From Parabacteroides chongii (GTDB lineage Bacteria; Bacteroidota; Bacteroidia; Bacteroidales; Tannerellaceae), in NCBI RefSeq assembly GCF_029581355.1, contig NZ_CP120849.1:2574501-2638500 (forward strand): a DNA stretch of 64,000 nt, read 5' to 3'. The notes below the pieces were generated by a model, which saw nothing but the letters and a program-made list of their open reading frames with translations, had not been told where the DNA came from and ran no database searches. A program made the translations under genes and the position numbers. Each line of letters starts with the position of its first letter. The stretch's first letter is position 1. Positions 52,305 to 61,258 of this stretch are shown in pieces.

Positions 52305-52336
52305 TGACTAGAAAAAAGGGACGTTTAAATTAGTCA
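52305..52336 (-). repeat. Right 32-bp inverted repeat of the invertible element
   Basis: Begins TGACTAGAAA and ends AAATTAGTCA; partner of 52142-52173 with one mismatch. Confidence 0.92.
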
Positions 52337-52414
52337 CTCGATGTCGGACGAGGTTTAAACGCTTATTGAAAAGAACTTTTATATACACTATTATTAATAT
52401 TAAATTTATTGATT

Positions 52415-55400
52415 ATGAACAAAAAGTTTTCTACTCTTGTGGCCAGTCTCCTGCTGGCCGGAGCTTGGACAACAGCGGATGCCGAACTGGTGAAGGTGAC
52501 ACCGCAAGCTGGCGGAACTTATCTGGTTGGTACGACTGTAAATGAAGCTGACGGTAAAATAACAAATTTATTACAAACAGCGAATCTTCACTCTACAGAT
52601 GCAACTGTCAGTGCGATGTCTGATGCCTGGATTTTAACACCTACAAAAACTGCAGACAATAAAGATTGTTTTTATTTAACTGCTACGACCAACTATGTTG
52701 GACTGCATTTGTCATTTGTTTTGAGTAATAGTAGTGATGGTTATACTGGTTATTCGAACGAGGCAGGTGCTGCTCCTATCAAATTTATTTATAAAGGAGA
52801 TAAATTGGTAGTAGCAGAGAATACGAGTGCTACTGGTGGTGCTGGTTTTGAAAAAGATGAAGAATTAGTGCTGACAGCGGGTGGTCGTGTGACTGTAACT
52901 AATACAGGTAATCCAACTTTGGAAGGAACTAAGCTTGCTTTTGCCATCTATAATGATGACGTAACTGTATTGAGTTCTTTGAGCGAGTTGAACAACCCTC
53001 TTGCTTTACAGACTTCTTTTAATGCTGACGAATATTATGTTATCGCTGCAGATAAAGATAATCTGTTATATGATGATGGTAATGGTGCACTTACTACACC
53101 AGCAAATTCAACTGTGACTGAAGCCAATTTGGACAACTATCTGTGGAAAATCTCAACAGGTAAGGCGGCTGATGGTGTAACAACTACTTACACTTTCGAA
53201 AATAGAAAGAGTGGCAAGAAGGCTGTAATAAGCAACATAGATAAATTTATCGTAAATGGTTCTGCTGCCTCTTTTACTTTGGCTTTGAATGCTGATGATA
53301 AATTGACTGCTGATTTGGCTACAGGTGCTGCTGCCGAATTCGGTATCTACAAATCACCGATCGTACAGGCTAAAGCTGATAAACTGAACGCTTTGTTGGT
53401 GAACGGTTTCAATATGACAATCAAAAGAGCCAAAGGTGACAATACGCTTGTTAAAGGTGTAGGTGCATTCGGTGGTAAGTTAAAAGCTGAAGGAGCAACT
53501 ACTGCTGCAACTCGCTTCCAGTTGATAGACGATGACAAGTATGTTGTATTGAATAAGAAAGCTGATTGGAATAACGGTAACATTGGTGCTAACGATAGAG
53601 GTTATAAGTTCGAATTGGTTACAAAAGAAGCTTTGGAAGCAGATGCTGCTAAAGATAAAAACTATTTGTCTTGGTTTGAATTCAATCAATATGCAGGTAA
53701 CACGAAGAAAGAACTCTATACCGTAGATGTATTTGCTGATAACGCAGTAACCACAACAAGTGAATTCGGTAGCCTGTTCGTTACTTCATTGAATGGTCAG
53801 GTATGTTTGACAACGACTAATGGTTTGGTTGATGCTACTAAAGAAGGATGGCCGTATATCGTATTGGCTGCCGACAACATTGTTAAACCGGAAGACATCT
53901 TGGCAGATGCTTACTTCACAATCACAAAGTTGGGTAAAGAAGGTGAAGAAGATCAAATCTTCGCTGTTACTGGTTGTGGTGACGCACATGGTTGGGTTGA
54001 ATCAGTAGGTAACCAGCTGGAAGCTCAATGGGCTGTGACTTACAATGAAGAAACAGAAGAGTACACGCTGACTAACCGCGAAAACACAGCTGCTACAGTT
54101 ACATACGGTAAAGACGGTTTACGTCAGAATGCAGATGCGGAAGAAAACGTTTATACAGACGGTACAAACGATTACCTGATCAAGACTGTTCCTGTTGATG
54201 CAAGCGATATCTACTACAAATACCTGGGTGATGTAGTTGAAAAGACATTCGTGATGGCACACCACTCTGGTGTATACGATCTGGATGCTTGGTTCACTAT
54301 GGATGAAGATGGTTATGTCTTAATCGATAAAGACAAAGATAATGCCCTTGAAATCAAAGCAACTAACGGTAAAGTAGCTAAGAAAGATACTGCAGAAGTG
54401 AAAACTGCTGTAAACTTCTACAAAGACGGTAAACTTGAAAAGAAAGAATATACTTTGAAAGTACCTGTTTACAAGTTCGCTGTAGGTGATAATAAGTTAG
54501 GTTTGAGTAACGATAAGTATCAGTTTGATGCAGATGCAGATGTTTTTGCTATCCGTAAAGATGGCGACTACTGGAACTTACGTACAGTTGAAGTTGCTGG
54601 TGATGGTGTGGTGACAATGGAATGTGGTAAAGTTTGGGCCAGTACATCTGATGCTGCTGCAGGTTATCTGAAGTACACAGGTAATTTGTATTCTGAAACA
54701 ACTAACGACTTGTTCGTGGTTGAAGAAAACAATCGTCCGGTTTATCGTCGTCTGGGTGCTACTATCGAAAACGATGGATTCACAGGTAAGGTAGATACAG
54801 CTAAGTTCTATCGTACAAATGATGTAACTAGCTATTATCTGTATGAAAACACAATGAACCGTAATACTCAGGGTGGCAAACGTAGTCTGAACTTCTTAGG
54901 TGAATCTCATCTGAACGACCTGCCTGAAACTGCTGCTCTTCCGTTCTTGGTGGATACGGCTTATGTACGTAATGAAACAACTAAACCGTTGTACATGTTG
55001 GCTGTACGCGATGCTGAATGGGTAGAAGGAACTCCGTTCAAACCGTGTGACAAGGAAGATAATCATGGTTACGATGAAAACGGTAATGCATTGACTGCAG
55101 AACAGTGTCCGCATGCAACTCCGGCTGTTCCGGGTTACCGTAAGGCTGACTACCTGGTTGTTCTGTCTGACTCTGTTGATGTAAAATCAAAAGTTGATGT
55201 AAAATACAAAGGCTATACTCGTTTGGCATTTGTTCCGGCAACTCACTTCGAAAACGATACATTGGTAATCGAAAGCTCTGAATTCACTAACAAGAAGAAA
55301 GAAGCTTACAAAGACTCTTTGAGCATCGTTGACAAAGATGGTTACGCTCAGATGAATGCTGCTACATTCGCATTCCGTTTGGTTAATCCGGCTGATGCAG

Positions 55401-55789
55401 AAGAAGGTGGTGAAGGTGATTTCTACATCGAAACAATCGCTGAAAACAAAGAAGGCAAACTGACAACTCATTATGTACACGTATTGAACTCTGTTCCTGT
55501 ATTGGTTGAAGATATCAAACAGGCTGCTCCGTTCAATATCGAAAGTGCAGAAAAAGAAGCTGCTACAGCTAACGATGAAATCAATGCAGAAGCTATCTCT
55601 GTTATCGCCGGTAACGGTTCTGTAACAGTGAAGGGTGCTGAAGGCAAGAACGTAGTAATCACTAACGTACTTGGTCAGACAATTGCTAATACAGTAATCA
55701 CTTCTGACGAAGCTACAATCTCTGCTCCTGCAGGTATCGTTGTAGTTGCTGTTGAAGGCGAAGCCGCTGTAAAAGCAATCGTAAAATAA
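52415..55789 (+). CDS. Large secreted surface protein with DUF6383-like C-terminus (S-layer-type glycoprotein candidate)
   Basis: 1124 residues from ATG 52415. Signal peptide about 1-24 (MNKKFSTLVASLLLAGAWTTADA). The body is a long acidic, Ala/Thr/Lys-rich series of beta repeats (ILTPTKTADNKDCFYLTATTNY; related FxL/YxL blocks recur). The last 80 residues (GNGSVTVKGAEGKNVVITNVLGQTI... IVVVAVEGEAAVKAIVK) resemble DUF6383 and type IX sorting domains. Six O-glycosylation sequons D(S/T)(A/L/V), at about 658, 793, 847, 920, 949 and 969, all lie in the second half. Codon choice is strongly biased towards one codon per residue, as in very highly expressed genes. An invertible element precedes it. Parabacteroides S-layer glycoproteins are known to be phase-variable, so this is the best guess. 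Confidence 0.8.
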   Translation: MNKKFSTLVASLLLAGAWTTADAELVKVTPQAGGTYLVGTTVNEADGKITNLLQTANLHSTDATVSAMSDAWILTPTKTADNKDCFYLTATTNYVGLHLSFVLSNSSDGYTGYSNEAGAAPIKFIYKGDKLVVAENTSATGGAGFEKDEELVLTAGGRVTVTNTGNPTLEGTKLAFAIYNDDVTVLSSLSELNNPLALQTSFNADEYYVIAADKDNLLYDDGNGALTTPANSTVTEANLDNYLWKISTGKAADGVTTTYTFENRKSGKKAVISNIDKFIVNGSAASFTLALNADDKLTADLATGAAAEFGIYKSPIVQAKADKLNALLVNGFNMTIKRAKGDNTLVKGVGAFGGKLKAEGATTAATRFQLIDDDKYVVLNKKADWNNGNIGANDRGYKFELVTKEALEADAAKDKNYLSWFEFNQYAGNTKKELYTVDVFADNAVTTTSEFGSLFVTSLNGQVCLTTTNGLVDATKEGWPYIVLAADNIVKPEDILADAYFTITKLGKEGEEDQIFAVTGCGDAHGWVESVGNQLEAQWAVTYNEETEEYTLTNRENTAATVTYGKDGLRQNADAEENVYTDGTNDYLIKTVPVDASDIYYKYLGDVVEKTFVMAHHSGVYDLDAWFTMDEDGYVLIDKDKDNALEIKATNGKVAKKDTAEVKTAVNFYKDGKLEKKEYTLKVPVYKFAVGDNKLGLSNDKYQFDADADVFAIRKDGDYWNLRTVEVAGDGVVTMECGKVWASTSDAAAGYLKYTGNLYSETTNDLFVVEENNRPVYRRLGATIENDGFTGKVDTAKFYRTNDVTSYYLYENTMNRNTQGGKRSLNFLGESHLNDLPETAALPFLVDTAYVRNETTKPLYMLAVRDAEWVEGTPFKPCDKEDNHGYDENGNALTAEQCPHATPAVPGYRKADYLVVLSDSVDVKSKVDVKYKGYTRLAFVPATHFENDTLVIESSEFTNKKKEAYKDSLSIVDKDGYAQMNAATFAFRLVNPADAEEGGEGDFYIETIAENKEGKLTTHYVHVLNSVPVLVEDIKQAAPFNIESAEKEAATANDEINAEAISVIAGNGSVTVKGAEGKNVVITNVLGQTIANTVITSDEATISAPAGIVVVAVEGEAAVKAIVK

Positions 55790-55821
55790 GCAATTATTTA
55801 AAATCAAATAATTCTAAATTG

Positions 55822-55896
55822 TTTACCGCGCGTCGTAGGGGCGGTTCGTGAACCGCCCTCTGATAATTACCCTGCGACAGGCGAACAAGCGGTAAA
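55822..55896. repeat. Nested palindromic REP-like element
   Basis: Three nested inverted pairs: TTTACCGC (55822) with GCGGTAAA (55889); GTCGTAGGG (55832) with CCCTGCGAC (55870), one mismatch; and an inner perfect hairpin GGGCGGTTC-GT-GAACCGCCC (55839-55858). The inner GGGGCGGTTCGTGAACCGCCC type palindrome is widespread in bacterial genomes. It lies between the surface-protein stop and its terminator. Confidence 0.7.
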
Positions 55897-55968
55897 TATT
55901 AATACTAAAGTAATGAAATAAAGTTCTTCTGTTCCGACCTCTGTGAAGAGCGAAGACAGACCAAAAAC

Positions 55969-56000
55969 AAGCCCCGGGAGATACGTCTTCCGGGGCTTTG
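55969..56000 (+). terminator. Terminator of the surface-protein gene
   Basis: AAGCCCCGG (55969-55977) pairs with CCGGGGCTT (55990-55998). The following tail TGTACTT is only weakly T-rich. Confidence 0.7.
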
Positions 56001-56046
56001 TACTTAAATGATTGATACTATGACATTGAAAATAAAATGTTTTGAT

Positions 56047-56054
56047 TAATTTTG
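56047..56054 (+). promoter_or_regulatory. -7 box (TAATTTTG) of the sigma/FecR operon
   Basis: Exact TAnnTTTG. It ends 25 nt before GTG 56080 and 10 nt before TTG 56065, which favours the GTG start. Confidence 0.6.
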
Positions 56055-56079
56055 CCTATCCTTATTGAGAGAGAGATAC

Positions 56080-56667
56080 GTGGAATATTATGAAAAACAA
56101 ATAATACGAGGAGTAAAGGAGGGCGATGAAAATGCTTTCCGTAGTCTTTATGACAATTACTATCATCGTCTTTTCTGTATTTCCCGGCAATATCTGCAAG
56201 ATGATTTTCTGGCGGAAACGATTGTCTCAGATGTCTTTTTTCACCTTTGGGAAACCCGTAAGACACTGGATATACAAATATCCCTGAATGCGTATCTGAT
56301 ACGTATGGTTCGTAACTTCTCTTTGAATTATCTGCAGAAGAATTATGTGGAGAAAGAAGTCAGCCTGAACGGTCTCGATATCACTTCCCCTTTGTTATTC
56401 CTATCGGACGAATATCCGTTGGGACGTTTGCTGGAAAAGGAAATGTCAGAGAAACTCCATGAAGAAATAAACCGGCTTCCTAAAGAAACACGTCAGGTAT
56501 TTATCCTCAGTCGCCTGGAAGAACTGAAACATGAGGAGATAGCCGAACGTCTGGGCATATCCGTTAATACCGTCAAATACCATATTAAGCAAGCTCTGTC
56601 TATTTTGCGGGATCGTCTAAAAGATTATCAGTTAGTGCTTTTAGCCTGCCTGATGAAAATATTTTGA
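56080..56667 (+). CDS. ECF sigma factor of a cell-surface signalling system
   Basis: 195 residues from GTG 56080 (VEYYEKQIIRGVKEGDENAF; TTG 56065 is the alternative). Region 2: FRSLYDNYYHRLF, then FLAETIVSDVFFHLWETR and LNAYLIRMVRNFSLNYLQ. Region 4: LPKETRQVFILSRLEELKHEEIAERLGISVNTVKYHIKQAL. The spacing is that of the Bacteroidetes FecI-like sigma family. Next gene is its FecR anti-sigma partner; then a SusC with an STN signalling domain. It presumably drives the SusC-SusD-phosphodiesterase genes when ligand binds. Confidence 0.93.
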   Translation: MEYYEKQIIRGVKEGDENAFRSLYDNYYHRLFCISRQYLQDDFLAETIVSDVFFHLWETRKTLDIQISLNAYLIRMVRNFSLNYLQKNYVEKEVSLNGLDITSPLLFLSDEYPLGRLLEKEMSEKLHEEINRLPKETRQVFILSRLEELKHEEIAERLGISVNTVKYHIKQALSILRDRLKDYQLVLLACLMKIF

Positions 56668-56732
56668 AAAAAGTAACTATTCTGACTACCCCATTTCCTC
56701 CCTTTTCTTGTCTACCTTATAACAACATAAAA

Positions 56733-57734
56733 ATGAATAATACAGAGAATACATATTACCCGGATGAACTGATCGCAGCTTATTTGAATAATGAGTTGAA
56801 TAAAGAACAGCGCATTGAACTGGAAAAATGGGTGGCAGCCGATGCCGCTCATAAACAATATTTTTATGAAATGACCGAAATATGGCTGGCAGCTAACGCT
56901 ACCGCCGGCAGCAAGGAAGAAAGCGAACGGGCGTTTCAACATTTCCGGGGAAGAATATCAACTCCTCGAAAAGGGCAAAGATTCTCATTGCGTTTTATCA
57001 GGATCGCTGCGGCTGTTTTTGCCGGTATGCTGTTGTTGGGAACAGGTTATTATCTGGGCAATCAGCCTTTGGATCATTCTGCTCTTTATGCCATGCAGAC
57101 AGTCGAAGTGCCGATGGGATCGCGTAGCCGTATCGTGATGGAAGACGGAACGGTCGTTTGGCTGAATGCCGGAAGTAAATTGAGCTACAACTCCGCTTTT
57201 TCCCATAAAGACAGGAATGTGCAGTTGGAAGGGGAAGGTTACTTTGAAGTGGCTCATAATAAGAAGTTGCCTTTTATTGTGCGTACCAGCGATATAGATG
57301 TGAAAGTTTTGGGAACCCGTTTCAATGTAAAAGCCTACGGTGATGAGGAAAATATCGAGGTTATCCTGGCTGAAGGTTCAGTAAATTTGTTGAGCCGGAA
57401 TAATCAGATTGAACCCTTGACCATGAAACCTGAACAACAGGCTATTTATCATAAGGAATGCGGTCATATAGAGATACGGAAAGTATCGGCTTCACAGGCA
57501 GATAACTGGACGACCGGTGCTCATTTCTTCAATGAGTTGACCTTGGAAGAAATAGTGAGACAGCTGGAAAAGGCGTTTGATGTCACTTTCATCTTCAGAA
57601 ATGAAGAAAAGAAATACCTGACATTCTACGGTGATTTCCGTAATGACGATTCATTGGAAGATATCCTGATGATCATGTCGAGCAGTGGTAAATTCAGGTA
57701 CAGGAAAACAGATAATGTGATAGAGCTCTATTAA
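56733..57734 (+). CDS. FecR-family anti-sigma factor
   Basis: 333 residues from ATG 56733 (the open frame reaches back to 56664, overlapping the sigma stop). Cytoplasmic sigma-binding part about 1-85 (DELIAAYLNNELNKEQRIELEKWV), one membrane helix near 88-107, periplasmic FecR domain (VEVPMGSRSRIVMEDGTVVWLNAGSKLSY, EGEGYFEVAHNKKLPFIVRTSDIDVKVLGTRFNV) and C-terminal DUF4974 (FFNELTLEEIVRQLEKAFDV). Relays the state of the STN domain of the outer-membrane transporter to the sigma factor. Confidence 0.95.
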   Translation: MNNTENTYYPDELIAAYLNNELNKEQRIELEKWVAADAAHKQYFYEMTEIWLAANATAGSKEESERAFQHFRGRISTPRKGQRFSLRFIRIAAAVFAGMLLLGTGYYLGNQPLDHSALYAMQTVEVPMGSRSRIVMEDGTVVWLNAGSKLSYNSAFSHKDRNVQLEGEGYFEVAHNKKLPFIVRTSDIDVKVLGTRFNVKAYGDEENIEVILAEGSVNLLSRNNQIEPLTMKPEQQAIYHKECGHIEIRKVSASQADNWTTGAHFFNELTLEEIVRQLEKAFDVTFIFRNEEKKYLTFYGDFRNDDSLEDILMIMSSSGKFRYRKTDNVIELY

Positions 57735-57805
57735 ATAAATACAGTATTAACTTTAAAAAAGGAAAGGAGAATAGATATAGAAAATTGAGATCGTGGATAA
57801 AAAGC

Positions 57806-57838
57806 GAATCGGAAAATGTTGGTACCATTTCCCGATTC
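57806..57838 (+). promoter_or_regulatory. Hairpin between FecR and SusC genes
   Basis: GAATCGG and the following AAATG pair with CATTT and CCGATTC, with an interior mismatch; no U-tract. It lies in a 151-nt gap and could stabilise or attenuate the downstream SusC message. Confidence 0.4.
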
Positions 57839-57885
57839 AGATAGTCGTTAAACTAATTTGTTATTAAAAACAACAATACAAAATT

Positions 57886-60800
57886 ATGGAAAACATTCCT
57901 TTTGAGAAAATCAGAGCAACATTATTTGCTCATAAAAAATCATTATTTATCACAGGCTTATGTACTGTACTTATAATAGGTAACGGACAATCTGCTTTCG
58001 CGGCACTGCCCCAAGAAAAGAAAATAACCTTGAATGTCCGGAATATTACAGTGAAAGATGCAATAGAAACCATAAAAAAACAGAGTGGTTATTCTTTTTT
58101 CATCGATACGAAAGAGGTACAACTGCATAAACAAATCAGCATTAATCTGACAGGTAAATCTATTTCTGAAGTGTTGGATATTATATTCAGCGATCAGCCT
58201 GTCAAATATGAGATTAAAGGAAGGCATGTCATTGTAACCGGAAAGGATATATTGGTTCCGGGAGAGAATGTGGCAAAAGACATCCGGATTTCAGGTGTTG
58301 TAAAAGATGAGCTGGGAGAACCTGTTTCCGGCGCCAATGTGTTAGTGAAAGGCCGGACGCTGGGAACTATAACCGATATGGATGGCCGCTATTCCCTGAA
58401 TGTTCCGGCTAAATCGGTATTGGTGGTAACATTTATCGGTTATAAGACGAAAGAAGTGCCGGTAGGCAAACAGTCTGTGATAAATGTCACTTTATCAGAA
58501 GATGCCGAATTGCTTGATGAAGTTGTTGTGACGGCATTGGGTATCAAACGTGAGGAGAAAGCGTTGGGATATTCTGTCCAGAAAGTAGGAGGTGAACGCC
58601 TGGCTGCCGTAAAAACAGTGGATGTTGCTACTGCCTTAACTGGTAAAATTGCAGGTCTGAATGTGAAGAACAGTACGGAATTTAATACGACTCCGGATTT
58701 GTCTCTGCGTGGAGAGAACCCATTGCTGGTTATAGATGGAGTACCTTATGGTAATATGAAACTACAGGATGTAGCTTCCGATGATATTGAATCCGTAGAC
58801 GTTCTGAAAGGAGCTACGGCTTCAGCTCTTTATGGAGCCCGGGGATCTTCCGGAGCTATTATGGTGACGACTAAAAGAGGTTCGGAGGATGGACTGAATA
58901 TTTCGATAAACAGCAACACGATGTTCAATGCTGGTTATTTGAAGTTTCCGGAGGTACAGTCTTCCTATAGTGGCGGACAGGGCGGCAAATATAATCCGAC
59001 AGACTTTGTCTGGGGGGATAAGCTCGACATAGGTCGTACGGCTCTTCAATATGATCCTTATACCTTTGAATGGCGTGAGATGCCGTTGACATCAAAAGGA
59101 AAAGACAACCTGAAGAATTTCCAGGAAACAGGATTTGTAACCAACAATAACGTGAGCGTTACACAAAAAGGGAAGTACGGCAGTTTCCGTACATCACTGA
59201 CTCATGTTTACAATAAAGGTCAGTGGCCGAATGCTAAGTTGAATAAGATAACGTATACGGCTGCCGGGAATATGAATTATAAAGGATTTAACCTGGACGC
59301 CAGTATTACTTACAATAAGCGTTTTTCTCCCCAGGGAACCGGTACCGGATACGGAGGTCTTGGCTATATCTATAATCTGTTGGTGTGGACAGGACCAGAA
59401 TGGGATATCCGCGATTATAAGAACTATTGGCGTGTAAAGGATCAGGAACAGAACTGGTATAATGACACCTACTATAATAATCCTTATTACATTGCAAATG
59501 AGATCATCGCTTCAAGTGATTTCGATAAAGTGAATGGTTTTGTTTCCGGTAGCTATGAAATTACTCCCTGGTTGAAAGCGACATTAAGATCCGGCCTGGA
59601 TGTTTATTCCACCCGTAAGGAATGGCGTAACCCGATCGGAGCCTACGGCGCATGGGATAAAAAGGGATATTATGAACTGCAAACACCAAACGGTTATAGC
59701 ATTAATACAGACTTTATGTTGATGGCTGACCACAAGTTCGGGGATTTTTCATTGGATGGCTTTGTCGGAGGTAATATCTATTTCTATCAGGATAACACAC
59801 ATACCAGTACAACAAAGAACGGTTTACTGGTTCCCGGGTTTTATTCTTTGAATGCTTCGGTCGATCCTCCCGGAACTTCTGCCGGCATGAAAAAGAAACA
59901 GACAAACAGTTTATTTGCCAAAGCATCCGTAGCCTGGAAGAGCACTTTATTTCTGGATGTAACCGGACGTAACGACTGGTCGTCTTCTTTACCATCCGAA
60001 ACCCGTTCGTATTTTTATCCGTCGGTGGCTGGTAGTGTCGTCCTTTCCGAGTTTATCCCGATGCCGTCTTTTATCGACTTTTGGAAAGTGAGAGGTTCCT
60101 GGACTATGTCGAAAGCCGACACCGATGTGTATGCTACCAATAACACGTATTCCATCTCTACAAATACCTGGGATGATATGACCAGTGCGTCTTATCCTTC
60201 TACGATCCGGGGTAAATCTGTCAAGCCGAGTACATCCAAGTCGTATGAATTGGGTACAATGCTGACATTCTTTGGCAAACGGCTGGTTTTGGATGCCGCT
60301 TATTATAATAAATATTACTATAACCGGATTGTGAACGCAACACTTAGTGCATCTACCGGATTTAGTAATACGCAGGTAAACTCTAAAGAAGAATATGTAA
60401 GACGAGGTTTCGAGATACAATTAAGCGGTGATATTATAAAGAGTAAAGATTGGGCTTGGAGTTCTACATTTAACTGGGCACTGGACAGACAGTATTATGC
60501 TAAACTGGACCCGGATTTTTCGTCTAAGAAACCTTGGATAGAGGAGGGGGCTCGTACAGATCATGTGACTTATGCCGATTACGAATATGACAAAGACGGC
60601 AATATGATCCATGAAGCCGGTTATCCGTTGTTGAGCAAGTATTCGACTCATCATGGTTTTTCAGGTCCTGACTGGATCTGGGGATGGGTCAATACAGTTT
60701 CTTATAAAGATATTACGTTGAGTTTTACGATTGACGGTCGTGTAGGAGGTGTCGCTTATTCCTGGACAAATCAGTCTTTGTGGAATACGGGAGCCCATAT

Positions 60801-61245
60801 CGAAAGCGACAATCATTGGCGTTATGATGAAGTTGTGAATGGGAAAAAGAATTACATCGGACAAGGGGTAAAAGTGGTTTCCGGTACGGTTCAGTATGAT
60901 TCGGATGGAAACATCACGTTCGACGACCGTGTGTTTGCTCCTAATGATGTGGAAGTATCTTATGAACAATATGTCCGAGAGTATCATGCCAATGCTTATT
61001 CCGGAAGGCCTCAGAACTACTTTAAGCAGACCTTTTTCAAGTTGAGGGATCTGTCGCTTACTTATCAGATGCCAAAATCATTGTGCGAAAAGGTACGGTT
61101 GAAAGGTGCGACTATCGGTTTGGTTGGGCAGAATTTGTTGATTTGGACGAAAGAGTTTAAGTATGCTGACCCGGATGTTGGAGGTGATAATCTGAATGCA
61201 CCTTCTACCCGTTTGCTCGGTTTCAATATTAAGTTGGATTTATAA
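57886..61245 (+). CDS. SusC-family transporter with STN signalling domain (SusC3)
   Basis: 1119 residues. Signal sequence to about residue 42 (cut after FAA). STN/secretin-like signalling domain about 46-125 (ITLNVRNITVKDAIETIKKQSGYSFFIDT... ISEVLDIIF), CarboxypepD_reg-like domain (IRISGVVKDELGEPVSGANVLVKG, about 136-215), TonB-box region LLDEVVVTALGIKREEKALGYSVQKV, plug and barrel ending TRLLGFNIKLDL. The STN domain contacts FecR in the periplasm, so this is both importer and signal input. SusD3 follows after 13 nt. Confidence 0.97.
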   Translation: MENIPFEKIRATLFAHKKSLFITGLCTVLIIGNGQSAFAALPQEKKITLNVRNITVKDAIETIKKQSGYSFFIDTKEVQLHKQISINLTGKSISEVLDIIFSDQPVKYEIKGRHVIVTGKDILVPGENVAKDIRISGVVKDELGEPVSGANVLVKGRTLGTITDMDGRYSLNVPAKSVLVVTFIGYKTKEVPVGKQSVINVTLSEDAELLDEVVVTALGIKREEKALGYSVQKVGGERLAAVKTVDVATALTGKIAGLNVKNSTEFNTTPDLSLRGENPLLVIDGVPYGNMKLQDVASDDIESVDVLKGATASALYGARGSSGAIMVTTKRGSEDGLNISINSNTMFNAGYLKFPEVQSSYSGGQGGKYNPTDFVWGDKLDIGRTALQYDPYTFEWREMPLTSKGKDNLKNFQETGFVTNNNVSVTQKGKYGSFRTSLTHVYNKGQWPNAKLNKITYTAAGNMNYKGFNLDASITYNKRFSPQGTGTGYGGLGYIYNLLVWTGPEWDIRDYKNYWRVKDQEQNWYNDTYYNNPYYIANEIIASSDFDKVNGFVSGSYEITPWLKATLRSGLDVYSTRKEWRNPIGAYGAWDKKGYYELQTPNGYSINTDFMLMADHKFGDFSLDGFVGGNIYFYQDNTHTSTTKNGLLVPGFYSLNASVDPPGTSAGMKKKQTNSLFAKASVAWKSTLFLDVTGRNDWSSSLPSETRSYFYPSVAGSVVLSEFIPMPSFIDFWKVRGSWTMSKADTDVYATNNTYSISTNTWDDMTSASYPSTIRGKSVKPSTSKSYELGTMLTFFGKRLVLDAAYYNKYYYNRIVNATLSASTGFSNTQVNSKEEYVRRGFEIQLSGDIIKSKDWAWSSTFNWALDRQYYAKLDPDFSSKKPWIEEGARTDHVTYADYEYDKDGNMIHEAGYPLLSKYSTHHGFSGPDWIWGWVNTVSYKDITLSFTIDGRVGGVAYSWTNQSLWNTGAHIESDNHWRYDEVVNGKKNYIGQGVKVVSGTVQYDSDGNITFDDRVFAPNDVEVSYEQYVREYHANAYSGRPQNYFKQTFFKLRDLSLTYQMPKSLCEKVRLKGATIGLVGQNLLIWTKEFKYADPDVGGDNLNAPSTRLLGFNIKLDL

Positions 61246-61258
61246 TAAAGATCAGACA

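Larger units (their letters stand above)
52142..52336. promoter_or_regulatory. Putative invertible promoter element of the surface-protein gene
   Basis: 195 bp: a 131-bp AT-rich segment (52174-52304) between two 32-bp inverted repeats, ending 78 nt before the surface-protein ATG. This matches the layout of phase-variable promoters in Bacteroides and Parabacteroides, where a recombinase flips the promoter. No perfect TAnnTTTG box is seen inside on either strand. The best partial match (GACTTTGC) reads leftwards, so the present state may be off (weak inference). No recombinase gene lies in the window. Confidence 0.82.
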
